Source: Halopelagius fulvigenes
GTDB taxonomy: Archaea; Halobacteriota; Halobacteria; Halobacteriales; Haloferacaceae
DNA: 64,000 nt
Direction: 5' to 3'
Assembly: GCF_042662625.1 (NCBI RefSeq)
Contig: NZ_JBHSXH010000015.1
Location: 930,001 to 994,000, forward strand
A program made the translations under genes and the position numbers. Below are positions 15,475-24,428 of this stretch, in pieces; the stretch's first letter is position 1; each line of letters begins with the position of its first letter. The notes beneath the pieces are model-generated. The model did not search any database. It worked only from the letters and a program-made list of their open reading frames with translations, and was not told the origin of the DNA.

Positions 15475-18186
15475 TTACGTGAAGCTCCCGAGGCCGGTCT
15501 GCTGTTGGCCGGACTTCACTTCGTCCCACGACATCCCGAGTGCCTCGATGATGCGCGCGATGGGACCCTTCAGCGTCTTGTCGAGCATCTTGTCCCAGTC
15601 CACCTCGAACTCCTCGGGGACCTGGTCTTCGTACTCGAAGCAGATGACGTCGGGGTCGCGTTTGAACTCCTTGTACAGGTCGTCCGACTGCGGGTCGAAC
15701 CTCCCGTCGGACTCCATCTCTCGGAAGAAGGAGGGGTGGACCTTCCGCAGGTAGAGACGCTTCGGCTTCGACCCGCGGTCGAAGTTCGTCCCGAGGAGCA
15801 GATTCGCGTACTGCGCGCCGCGAACCTGCGCCGTCGCGGTGTCGTACGCTTCGAGGCGTTTCCCGATGCCGCCGGGGATTCCCACCTCGTCCAGCGGTAA
15901 GTTCCCCTTCTGGAAGTCCTCGATGACGTCGTGGACGTAGTCTTTGATGACGTCGTTGTCCTCGCCGTACACGATCATCTCGATGACCCGCTTTTGGACC
16001 TCCTTCGTGATGGGCGCGATGTCCGAGCGCTTGTACTCGAAGCCGGTGATGTCGATGTCGTCTACGTCCTTGCCCTCCTTCCAGACGATGTGGCCGGCGT
16101 AGCGCTTCTTCTTGCCCGCTTGGAAGAACCGCCGGTAGAGCTTCTCGAACTCGATCTGGAAGCGGTGCTCCTCCGCGCCGAGTTCCTCGCTGGCGAAGTC
16201 GTCGTAGGCGTCGTTGATCCGCTCTTCTATCTCGAAGGACTGCTCTATCGCCTCCTCCTTGGAGACGTCCGGGCCGAGTTCGAGCATCACGGAGTCGGTG
16301 TCGCCGTAGGCGACTTCGTGGCCCATCTCGTCGGCCTTCGCGTCGGTGAAGTTGATGACCTCGCGTCCGGTGGCGGTCACCGCCGCGCCCATCTCCTTGT
16401 CGTACAGGCGGAAGCGGTCCCACCCGAGGACGCCGTACAGCGAGTTCATGATGACCTTCACCGCGGCCTGTTGGCGGTCGAACTGCTCGTACGCCGAGGA
16501 GTCCGGGTCGTGGTCGTTGCGGCGGCGCTTCTTCTCCTCGCGTTCCGCGAGGAGTTCGTCCACCATCTCCCGGATGATGCCGTCGGGTTCCTTCCGGAAG
16601 TGCGTCCCGTTCGGCGCGCGGAACGTCTCCCCGTCGTACGCCTCGGGGTCCACCTTCGTCTCCGGCGACGCGTTGATGGTCACCATGCACATCGGGTACA
16701 GCGACTTCAGGTCGAGGACGGTGACGTTCTCCTTGACGCCCGTGATGGGGTCGAAGACGGCCCCGCCCTCGTAGTCCTCGGACTCCTGTTGACCCTTCGA
16801 CGGCAGGGCGAACTCGCCGTGGACCTTGTGCAGGACGTAGATGTCCACGGTGTCGCCCGGCGTCGGCGCGTCTTCGAGTTTACAGCCGACGAACGTCCGC
16901 ACCTCGTCCCAGAAGGCGACGATGTCCTGTTTGCGGTCTATCTCGACGCAGAGTTCCACGTCGCGGACGTTGTACTCCAACAGCCTTTGGGGGTCCTGTT
17001 CCCAGAGGTCGCCGATGCTGCCGGAGTACCGCTCTTTGCCCACGTCGAGTTCGAGTTCGCCCACCGCGTCCAAGCGGTACGACTCCAGTTCGGTGAACTG
17101 CGTGCGCTTGTAGGCGTACAGCAGGTCGAAGACGACGCGACCTTTCACGTCCGGGCCGCCCCATCCGCTTCGCCACACCTCGCCGAGGCGGGAGAGTCGG
17201 TCCGGATCGAGGTCGTACTCGGAGGTGGGGTCTACGACCTCCATCCGGTCGAGGAAGTACGGCATGTCGAAGTCCTCGAAGTTCCACCCCGTTAGCACGT
17301 CGGGGTCCGTCTCCTCGATGTAGGAGACGAACTCGTGGAGCATCTCGTCCTCGCGGTCGTACGCGCGAATCTCCACGTCAGTGTCGGACTGGAGGGGTTC
17401 GTAGTCGCCGAGACCCGCCGGGGACTCAACGCCGTCGCCCGCCTCCGGCGCGTTGTACAACCACGCGATGTACTCGTCGCGGTAGGAGTCGTGGGAGGTG
17501 AGACAGACGATGGGTTCCTCGCCCTCCTCGGGGAACCCCGAGCGGTCGTCCACCTCGATGTCGAACGTGTTCACCCGCAGGTCGGCGTCGACGTCCGCGG
17601 GTTCTATCTCATCGTGCGGGATCTGGATCGTCCCGTCGTCGAGTTCCCGCGCGGGGACGCGGACGCCGCTTCTGATGTCCTTGTCGATGAGGAGGCGGTT
17701 CGGGAAGAGGATGTCCGCCTCGAAGTGCTCGAATTCGTCGCGGATCTGCCCCACGTCGCGGGGCGTCCGAGTGCAGATTTTCGTCAGTTCCTCGCCGCGG
17801 ATGCTCTCGTACCCCTCCTCGGTGCGCGTGATGACGCTCTTGTCGAGTTTGTCGTCGGAGAGCGTCTCCGTGGGCGCGTAGAAGTACGGTTCGAAGCCGA
17901 GTACTCGGACGTGCTTGGTCTCGTTCTCCGGCGTGCGGCCGAAGACGTGGACCACGGGGTACTCGGTGCGACCGGACCCTTCGACGGTGTAATCGACCTG
18001 CGTGACCGCGAGTTCGACCGTGCCGTCGGCGTCGGGGAACTTGATGTCCTCCGCATCGATGACCTCCGAGACGTGTTGGCCCGTCTCGCCCGCGACCCAC
18101 GCGGCCTCCTCGTCGGGGCGCGCGTCGCCGTCGTCGGCGACGGTTCCACCCCCGCCGAAGTCGTCCGTGAGCCCTGCCTGTTTCAT
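15475..18186 (-). CDS. polB: Replicative DNA polymerase family B, intein-free
   Basis: 903 residues. The 3'-5' exonuclease motif is FDIEVDDRSG (near residue 210). Polymerase motifs are DLKSLYPMCMVTINASPET (motif A), KVIMNSLYGVLGW (motif B) and YGDTDSVML (motif C, near residue 645). Many haloarchaeal polB genes carry inteins at motifs A, B and C; all three sites here are uninterrupted. The C-terminus ends TGLGSFT, a likely PCNA-interaction (PIP) box (QQTGLGSF). A single-gene transcript seems likely, with about 230 bases free upstream. Confidence 0.96.
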   Translation of the reverse strand: MKQAGLTDDFGGGGTVADDGDARPDEEAAWVAGETGQHVSEVIDAEDIKFPDADGTVELAVTQVDYTVEGSGRTEYPVVHVFGRTPENETKHVRVLGFEPYFYAPTETLSDDKLDKSVITRTEEGYESIRGEELTKICTRTPRDVGQIRDEFEHFEADILFPNRLLIDKDIRSGVRVPARELDDGTIQIPHDEIEPADVDADLRVNTFDIEVDDRSGFPEEGEEPIVCLTSHDSYRDEYIAWLYNAPEAGDGVESPAGLGDYEPLQSDTDVEIRAYDREDEMLHEFVSYIEETDPDVLTGWNFEDFDMPYFLDRMEVVDPTSEYDLDPDRLSRLGEVWRSGWGGPDVKGRVVFDLLYAYKRTQFTELESYRLDAVGELELDVGKERYSGSIGDLWEQDPQRLLEYNVRDVELCVEIDRKQDIVAFWDEVRTFVGCKLEDAPTPGDTVDIYVLHKVHGEFALPSKGQQESEDYEGGAVFDPITGVKENVTVLDLKSLYPMCMVTINASPETKVDPEAYDGETFRAPNGTHFRKEPDGIIREMVDELLAEREEKKRRRNDHDPDSSAYEQFDRQQAAVKVIMNSLYGVLGWDRFRLYDKEMGAAVTATGREVINFTDAKADEMGHEVAYGDTDSVMLELGPDVSKEEAIEQSFEIEERINDAYDDFASEELGAEEHRFQIEFEKLYRRFFQAGKKKRYAGHIVWKEGKDVDDIDITGFEYKRSDIAPITKEVQKRVIEMIVYGEDNDVIKDYVHDVIEDFQKGNLPLDEVGIPGGIGKRLEAYDTATAQVRGAQYANLLLGTNFDRGSKPKRLYLRKVHPSFFREMESDGRFDPQSDDLYKEFKRDPDVICFEYEDQVPEEFEVDWDKMLDKTLKGPIARIIEALGMSWDEVKSGQQQTGLGSFT

Positions 18187-18413
18187 GCGCGTTCCTTCGA
18201 CGTAACGGGCTAAAAACCTCGGCTTTTCGCCGGACGCCGCGTCGGAGTCGCCCGAGGAACGCGGCGACGCGCGCCCGGGCGAACGGGGCCAAAGATCCTA
18301 ATTCTCGGTGCGCCGGGCGAGACGCCGCAAGTCGTCGGAATCTGCGATTCCAACCGGCGAGGGGTCTAGACGCAAAACATATACCGTGCTATGACATACC
18401 ATGGGCTAGAACG

Positions 18414-18602
18414 ATGGCCGACCACGCAGATTCCGAGCGGACGAATCGGTCGCAGGCCGCCGCATCGCGGCCCAGCGAGACGAACGGACTCGACGCCGTC
18501 GAGTCCTACGAGGTGGACGGCGGGGTGGTCTTCTACGACCCCCAAAATCCGCTCGCGTGGGTCGAAACGTCGCAGACGTACGAACTGGAAGACTGTCTGT
18601 AG
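18414..18602 (+). CDS. Small haloarchaeal protein, DUF7331-like
   Basis: 62 residues from ATG 18414. The acidic N-terminus is probably disordered and is followed by the conserved SYEVDGGVVFYDPQNPLAWVETS segment. This pattern fits a small haloarchaea-specific family (DUF7331 as I recall it) of unknown function. No transmembrane segment or cysteine pair. Transcribed divergently from polB. Confidence 0.72.
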   Translation: MADHADSERTNRSQAAASRPSETNGLDAVESYEVDGGVVFYDPQNPLAWVETSQTYELEDCL

Positions 18603-18819
18603 ACTCGCGGACGGAGTCGCACTCGCTCTCGGGTTCGCGACTCCGCCGGACTCGTTCTTTCGACGCTTTCGCACTCTCTCCGAGGACTCCCGACGCCACC
18701 CGCGCAGGTTCGGACGCGGCCGACGCCGCCGACATGAAGCGGACGGAACGTCGCCTCCAACGAACGAACGACGACTATCAGGCGGAATCTCTTTCCGCGG
18801 GTCGCTCCTCCGTTCGACC

Positions 18820-19338
18820 ATGCAGACGGTTCGTGACGACGCCGGGAAGCGCTACCTCCTCGTGAAGCGGTCCGGCGAATCGAGTCGCATTCGGGACCCC
18901 GAGACGGGCGAGGAGCGGTACCGCTCGAACGACGAACTCACGTTCGAGGGCGTATCCCCCCTCGTCACCGCCGCCGACGCGGTTCCCGACTCGGTCCGGC
19001 GGGTCCTGACCGCGACGCACGACGACCGCTCGCTCGGACTCCTCGTGGAACTCGCCGACCGGGGTCCGCTCTCGGTCGCGGAACTCCTCGACGCCTACGA
19101 CCTGTGCGAGTCCGACCTCCACGGCCTCCTCGGGGAGTTCCGCGCCGCCGGCCTCCTCACGGAGACGCGCGTCCACGGCGAACGCGGGTACGACGCGACG
19201 GAGACGACGCGCGACGCCGTCTCTCGCCTCCGGGCGGCGGCGGACGACCCCGAATCGACCGACGACGACGGCGGGCGGCGGCGGTTCGACGGCGAGACGA
19301 CCGAGGCAAAGACGACCGAAGCCGAGAGGGAAGAGTAG
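18820..19338 (+). CDS. Winged-helix-like protein, DUF7346-like
   Basis: 172 residues from ATG 18820 (MQTVRDDAGKRYLLVKRS). The N-terminal 50 residues hold a small beta-rich segment (YLLVKRSGESSRIRDPETGEERY). The middle is a winged helix (LGLLVELADRGPLSVAELLDAYDL, then DLHGLLGEFRAAGLL). The last 35 residues are Asp/Glu/Arg-rich and likely disordered. Reading frames that extend upstream of this ATG are arginine-rich and not used. Convergent with rad50. Target unknown. Confidence 0.75.
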   Translation: MQTVRDDAGKRYLLVKRSGESSRIRDPETGEERYRSNDELTFEGVSPLVTAADAVPDSVRRVLTATHDDRSLGLLVELADRGPLSVAELLDAYDLCESDLHGLLGEFRAAGLLTETRVHGERGYDATETTRDAVSRLRAAADDPESTDDDGGRRRFDGETTEAKTTEAEREE

Positions 19339-19368
19339 CGGTTCCGGAGGCGGCGCGACACCCGCCGC

Positions 19369-22053
19369 TCAGTCGTCGGCGAGTGACGCGGCGGCCGCGA
19401 GGTCGGCGGCGTCCTCGTGGCGGACGGACGACCGGTTCGTCGTCGGGTTCTTCTCGACGGTGACGAGTTCGTCGGCGGCCCCGACGAGTTCGTCGTCGTG
19501 GCTGACGATGATTATCTGGCGGACGCCCAGTCCGCGCATCTCCGCGACGAGGTCCACGAGGCGCGAGACGTGCCCCGAGTCGAGGAACACCGTCGGTTCG
19601 TCGAGGATGAGCGGCGGCATCGGGGCGGCCCCCTCGATACCCTCGGCGAGCAGTCGGTAGATGGCGCATCGCAGCGAGAGGTTGAACAGGGCGCGTTCGC
19701 CGCCGGACAGCTGTTCGGGGTCGAGCGCGGTGCCGTCCTTCTGGAACACGGTGAGCTCGTACTCGCCGTCGAGGCGGATTCGAGAGTAGGCGTCGTTACC
19801 GTAGACGAGGTCGAACGTCTCGTTCAGCATGCGTTCGAGGCTCTCGACGTTCCGGCGGCGGAGTTCCGCCCGCAGGTCGCCGTACATCGCCTCTAACTCC
19901 TCGGTCTCCTCGCGGAGCGATTCGAGCGCGTCGACGCGTTCGGCGAGCTCCGCGCGGTCCTCGCGCAGCGCTTCCAACTGCTTCAGTTCGCCCTTAACGC
20001 CGCCGATATCGTTCTGCAGGCCGTCGCGTTCCTCGCGAAGTTCCTCCAGCTTCACCTCGACTTTCTCCAGATACTCCTCGGCGTCGTCCCGTTTCTGCTC
20101 GGCTTCCGCCACCTTCTCCTCGTCTACCTTCTCCGCGAGTTCGCGCCGCCGTTCTCGCTTCTCGGCGAGGAACTCCCGGCGTTCGTCGTTCCGGTCGGCG
20201 ATGTCCTCGCGGCGTTCCCGGAGGCGTTCGACGCGCTCCTCGGCGTCGGAGCGTCGCTCCCGAAGGTCGTCTATCGCGTCGAGTCGCTCCCGTTCGGCGT
20301 CGAGTTCCTCCAGGTCGGATTCGAGGTCGGACACCGTCTCTCCGACCTCCGCGGCGGCCTCCGCCTGCGTCTCGGCCGCCTCGCGTTTCTCTTCGGCCTC
20401 CGCGTCGAGCTCTTCGGCGCGTTCGCGGTTGGACTCGGCCTCCTCGCGCTTTGACTCCACCTTCTCGCGCGCGTCGGCGATGCGTTCCTCGAACAGGCTC
20501 CGGTTACGACGGAGCTCCTCGATGCGGTTTTCCGTCTCCACGAGGCGTTCGGCCGCCTCGAACCGTTCCCGGAGCAACTCCCTGCGCTCGCGGGAGGAGT
20601 CGAGTTCCGACTTCAGTTCCTCGATGCGCGCCTCGTACTCCTCGACGGAGTCCACGTGCGGGGAGTCCTCGACCGGTTGGCCGCACTCGGGGCACTTCCC
20701 GGCGTCCAGCAGTTCCTCGGCGTCGGCGAGTCGTTCGCGGACCGACTCCAGTTCCGCCTTCGCGTCGGCGACGTCGTCGCGCACCGCGTCGAGTTCCTCC
20801 AGAATCGACTCTTTGTGATCCGCCGCCTCGCCGACCGAGGCGGGGGCGTCGTCGAACCGGGCCGTCAGGTCGTCGAGTTCTGACTCCAACTCGTCGAGGT
20901 TCGACTCCCGCGTTTCGAGCTCGGCGCTCGCCTCCTCGGCCTCGGCGTCGAGTTCCTCGGCCCGACTTCGCTTCTCCGCGGCGCGCGACTCGAACTCCTC
21001 CGCGCGTTCCGCGAGTTTCTCGGCCTGATTCGAGAGCATCGTCTCCCGCTTCCGCGCGTCGGTCAGCTCCTCGCGTATCTCGTCTTCGCGCGCGCGCAAG
21101 TCGTCGCGGCGGGATTCGACCGCCTCCTCCTCGACGGACGCCAGTCCCTCGGCCTCGCGTCGTTCTTCCAGCGTCGACTCCAGCGTCTCGATTCGCTCGC
21201 CGGCGTCCCGCACGTCCTCGCGCAGGTCCTCGCGGGTTCGCTCGTCGGCCGCGATGGACTCCCGAAGGTCCTCGATGTCCGATTCGAGGGCGTCGAGCTT
21301 CTCGCGCCGTTCCTCGTACTCCGAGAGGATTCGGTCGTTCTCCTCGTACGTCTCGCGGGCGCGTTCGCGGTTCCCCTCGAAGCGTTCGATTTCGGACTCG
21401 ACCTCCGAGAGGTCCGTCTCCAACTCGTTCAGTCGGTCGTGGAGTCCGGCCTCCTCCTTGGCCTCGATCTGGGAGTCGAGTTTCGATAGCGCGCCGCGCT
21501 TCTCGCCGAGGACGTCCTCGATGCCGAGGCGCGCCTGCCCGGCGCGTTCGCGGTACTCCTCCAGTTTCCCGAGTTGGAGGAGGTCGTCTATCATGTCCTG
21601 CCGTTGGGCCGGCGTCGCGTTGATGAGTTTGTTCACCTCGCCCTGCCGGACGTACGCGCAGTTGACGAACGCCTCCGCGTCCATCCGGAGGAGGGAGGCG
21701 ACGAACGAACGCACGTCGCGCGCGCCGTCCACCTCGACGCCGGGGCCGTCGAGCGTGCAGGTCGCCGTCTGCACCCGGTCGCCGGACCGGCGCAGGCGGC
21801 GTTCGACGTGGTACTCCTCGCCGTCGTGGGTGAACCACAGCTCTATCTCCGTCTCGTCCTCGCCGGTCGTCATCACGTCGCCGAGGTTCTCGTCGAGGGC
21901 GTGCGCGCCGTAGAGGGCGAAGAAACACGCCTCCAGAAGGGAGGACTTCCCGCTCCCGTTCAACCCGTGGATGACCGTGACGCCGTCCGAAAGCTGGAGG
22001 TCGGTGTCGTCGTACGGCTTGAAGTTCCGGAGTTTGATTCGGTCGAAGCGCAT
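19369..22053 (-). CDS. rad50: DNA double-strand-break repair ATPase Rad50
   Basis: 894 residues. Walker A GLNGSGKSSLLEA is near residue 32. Two long Glu/Arg/Leu-rich coiled coils flank the zinc hook CPECGQP near residue 451. The C-terminal ATPase half has LSGGERALFNLSLRCAI (signature) and LILDEPTVFLDSGHV (Walker B and D-loop). The start codon abuts the mre11 stop with no gap. It forms the Mre11-Rad50 complex that tethers and processes DNA ends. Confidence 0.96.
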   Translation of the reverse strand: MRFDRIKLRNFKPYDDTDLQLSDGVTVIHGLNGSGKSSLLEACFFALYGAHALDENLGDVMTTGEDETEIELWFTHDGEEYHVERRLRRSGDRVQTATCTLDGPGVEVDGARDVRSFVASLLRMDAEAFVNCAYVRQGEVNKLINATPAQRQDMIDDLLQLGKLEEYRERAGQARLGIEDVLGEKRGALSKLDSQIEAKEEAGLHDRLNELETDLSEVESEIERFEGNRERARETYEENDRILSEYEERREKLDALESDIEDLRESIAADERTREDLREDVRDAGERIETLESTLEERREAEGLASVEEEAVESRRDDLRAREDEIREELTDARKRETMLSNQAEKLAERAEEFESRAAEKRSRAEELDAEAEEASAELETRESNLDELESELDDLTARFDDAPASVGEAADHKESILEELDAVRDDVADAKAELESVRERLADAEELLDAGKCPECGQPVEDSPHVDSVEEYEARIEELKSELDSSRERRELLRERFEAAERLVETENRIEELRRNRSLFEERIADAREKVESKREEAESNRERAEELDAEAEEKREAAETQAEAAAEVGETVSDLESDLEELDAERERLDAIDDLRERRSDAEERVERLRERREDIADRNDERREFLAEKRERRRELAEKVDEEKVAEAEQKRDDAEEYLEKVEVKLEELREERDGLQNDIGGVKGELKQLEALREDRAELAERVDALESLREETEELEAMYGDLRAELRRRNVESLERMLNETFDLVYGNDAYSRIRLDGEYELTVFQKDGTALDPEQLSGGERALFNLSLRCAIYRLLAEGIEGAAPMPPLILDEPTVFLDSGHVSRLVDLVAEMRGLGVRQIIIVSHDDELVGAADELVTVEKNPTTNRSSVRHEDAADLAAAASLADD

Positions 22054-23532
22054 CTAGAAGTCCTCCATCGTGAACTGCCCGTTCGCCTGCGCGTCCCGTT
22101 CCGTCTCCGCATCCGGGTTCGGATCCGCGTTCTCGTCCGCCTCCGGGTTCGGATCCGCATTCGTCTCCGCATCCGGGTTCGCGTCCGCGTCACCGTCCGC
22201 CGTCGCGTCGGCGTCGGGTTCGGCGTCCGCACCTGCTTCCGCGTCGGCCGCCGCCGCGCGTCCGTTCTCGGCGGCGGCCACCGCCTCGACGGCCGTCTCG
22301 TCCGGCGGCGACGGCGTCTCCTCGGCGGAGGCGGCGTCCGCGGTTCCGTCTCCCTCGGTCGAATCTGCCGCGTCCGTCTCCGAATCCTCGCCGGCGTCCG
22401 CGTCCGTCTCGGCCGCCTCGGCCGCCTCGAACGCCGACAGGTCCCCCTCGTCCGCGAGGGCGGCGACGCGCGACCGGACCTCCTCGCGGACCTTCGAGTC
22501 GGGCGTCTTGCTCGCGCGAATCGTCTCGTCCACGTCGAGGGCGGCCGTCGAGAGGCCGAGGTCGGACACTCGCTCTCGCACCGCGTCGTCGGGATCGGCG
22601 AAGGAGACGTCCAGCGACGAGTCGGTCTCCAGTTCGCGGCGGTCGGTCACGCGGGCGATTAGCGCGCCGCGTTCGGCGGCGAACTCCTCTATCGAGGCGG
22701 GCGTCACCGGTTCGCCCTCGCCCGTCACCTCGACGACGACGACGGCGTCCGTCAGGTCGTATTGGCGGACCTGTTCGCGGACGCGTTCGACGCCCTCGCC
22801 CTCCTTGAGTTCGACCGAGACGAACCGAAACGGCCGGGTGTTGAGCGACTTCCGGCGGATGTCTACCTCGCCGTCGAGGGCGACGATGTTGTACCCGCGT
22901 CCGGGTTCCTCGCTGGTGCTCGCCCGTTCCGTCGACCCGCAGTAGGTGACCCACGTGTCCCGCACCTCCTCGACGCCCGGCGCGTGGTTGTCGCCCAGCA
23001 AGACGGCGTCGAACGAGACGTTCGACTCCGAGAGGACCGTCTCCGTCTCCCAGTTCGCGTGCGCGAAGGGGGTGAACAGTCCGTGCGCGACGAGGACGGT
23101 GTGGGCGGCGTCGTGCGGTTCGAAGTCGTACGTCAGGTCGTCGCGGCGCGACTCCGGCACGTGGTCGAGTCCGTAGAAGGCGGTGTCGCCGACCACTCTG
23201 GGTTCGCGCCCGAGTCGTTCCGCGAGTCCGAGGTTCTCGAAGAGGTCCAACCACTGTCCGCCCCGCGTCGATTCGTGGTTGCCGACGATGGCCAAGAACG
23301 GTACGTCCGCCTCGTCGAGGCGGCGGAGAGCGGAGAGCGTCCCGAGCAAGTCGCGGAGTTCGGGCCGCCTGTCGTGGAACAGGTCGCCCGCGTGGACGAC
23401 GGCGTCCACGCCCTCCGAGACGGCGTCTTCGACCACTTGCTCGAAGGCGTCGAGAAAGTCGCGGCGGCGTTCCGGCGAGTGGTACTGCTGGTACCCGATG
23501 TGGGTGTCGCCGGTGTGTATCACCCGTGTCAT
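22054..23532 (-). CDS. mre11: DNA repair exonuclease Mre11, with long repetitive acidic tail
   Basis: 492 residues from ATG 23532 (MTRVIHTGDTHIG). Metallophosphoesterase motifs are GDTHIG, HAGDLFHDRRP, VGNHES, AHGLF and GDNHAPG. The catalytic and capping domains end near residue 345. The remaining ~145 residues are Ala/Asp/Glu-rich, with a 10-residue near-repeat (NADPNPEADE, NADPNPDAET) close to the end, then the conserved tip GQFTMEDF, which probably contacts Rad50 or another partner. Its ATG overlaps the stop of the small upstream gene (ATGA). Confidence 0.95.
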   Translation of the reverse strand: MTRVIHTGDTHIGYQQYHSPERRRDFLDAFEQVVEDAVSEGVDAVVHAGDLFHDRRPELRDLLGTLSALRRLDEADVPFLAIVGNHESTRGGQWLDLFENLGLAERLGREPRVVGDTAFYGLDHVPESRRDDLTYDFEPHDAAHTVLVAHGLFTPFAHANWETETVLSESNVSFDAVLLGDNHAPGVEEVRDTWVTYCGSTERASTSEEPGRGYNIVALDGEVDIRRKSLNTRPFRFVSVELKEGEGVERVREQVRQYDLTDAVVVVEVTGEGEPVTPASIEEFAAERGALIARVTDRRELETDSSLDVSFADPDDAVRERVSDLGLSTAALDVDETIRASKTPDSKVREEVRSRVAALADEGDLSAFEAAEAAETDADAGEDSETDAADSTEGDGTADAASAEETPSPPDETAVEAVAAAENGRAAAADAEAGADAEPDADATADGDADANPDAETNADPNPEADENADPNPDAETERDAQANGQFTMEDF

Positions 23533-23964
23533 CTGTCCCGAGGTTGGCCAGCGCCCGGTAAAACCGTTCCGCGACCAGAGCGAAACTGGTCGGCGTCCCC
23601 ACCCTCGGCGTCGGTTTCGGCCGCCGCCCGGAGTCGCCGGAGGACGGCGAGTGCGCGACGGCCGCGTTCGACCGCCGCCTCGTCGCCCGCGGCGCGGGCG
23701 TTCCCCAACGGCGCGCGCGAGGGCATCGACGTTCCCCTCGGCGACGAACGCCGCGGCGTCGCGCGCGCACGGCAAGCGCGCTACCGCGTCGTCGATGGTC
23801 GCCTCGTACGACGCCCCCCTCCGAGGTGCGGTCCCCTCGGCGAGTTCGCGGAGGGCGTCCCGAACCCCCTCGTTCGGGTCGGATGCGGCCGCGGCGGAGT
23901 CGGACGCGACGGCGTCGAAGTCAGATACGTCGGCCGTCGTCTGGCGTGGTGGCGTCTGCGTCAC
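23529..23964 (-). pseudogene. Small gene upstream of mre11, broken by a one-base frameshift
   Basis: The frame from GTG 23964 (VTQTPPRQTTADV) has normal acidic composition until FVAEGNVDALARAV, then turns arginine-rich. From the C-run at 23703-23706 the neighbouring frame carries the expected continuation (ARAAGDEAAVERGRRALAVLRR) and ends in an ATGA overlap with mre11. The total of 436 bases is one more than a multiple of three, so deleting one C restores a 144-residue protein. It is either a real frameshift or a sequencing error in a homopolymer. The protein has no motif I recognise; it is helical and acidic, and sits in the regulator-mre11-rad50 operon. Confidence 0.7.
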
Positions 23965-23989
23965 GGGGCGAATGACCCCGTTATCTGAC

Positions 23990-24253
23990 TTAAATGTTCA
24001 GCGTGTAGAGACGCTTTCGCGCGTCGGAGAAGGAGAACCGGGAGTCGACGGCGTCGGCGTCCTCCAGTCGGGAGAGGGCGTACCGGACAGTCCGCGGCGG
24101 CAGAAGCGTCTCCTCGGCGAGTTGGCTCTGCGTCATGGTGTCGTTGTAGTCGAGGACCTTCGCCACGAGTTTCGCGCTTGGGGGCATCTCCCGTATCGGC
24201 TCCCATCGGTCGGAGGTCCCTTCCTCTGCGGCGACTGCCTCGGTGGTGCTCAT
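23990..24253 (-). CDS. MarR-like winged-helix regulator at the head of the mre11-rad50 operon
   Basis: 87 residues from ATG 24253 (MSTTEAVAAEEG). One winged-helix domain: SAKLVAKVLDYNDTMTQSQLAEETLLPPRTVRYALSRLEDADAV spans about residues 25-70 (shown in description only), followed by the wing and YTLNI. AAATATTATT at 24281-24291 is a good TATA about 28-38 bases upstream, so the transcript is probably leaderless. A 25-base gap separates it from the frameshifted gene, so it may autoregulate the repair operon. Confidence 0.82.
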   Translation of the reverse strand: MSTTEAVAAEEGTSDRWEPIREMPPSAKLVAKVLDYNDTMTQSQLAEETLLPPRTVRYALSRLEDADAVDSRFSFSDARKRLYTLNI

Positions 24254-24428
24254 TCTGCATCTCACTCGGAGATGTAGCCTAATAATATTTGCTGTATAGA
24301 AATATTACCTAAGCGAATATTAAACGATTGAACGCTAGCGCGAACGAAATGGCTGAAACGACGTTCGTCCCGGCGAGAGGGTTAGGGCTACCCGAAGCCT
24401 CTTATGAACCCGTCCCCTACGGCTGGTG

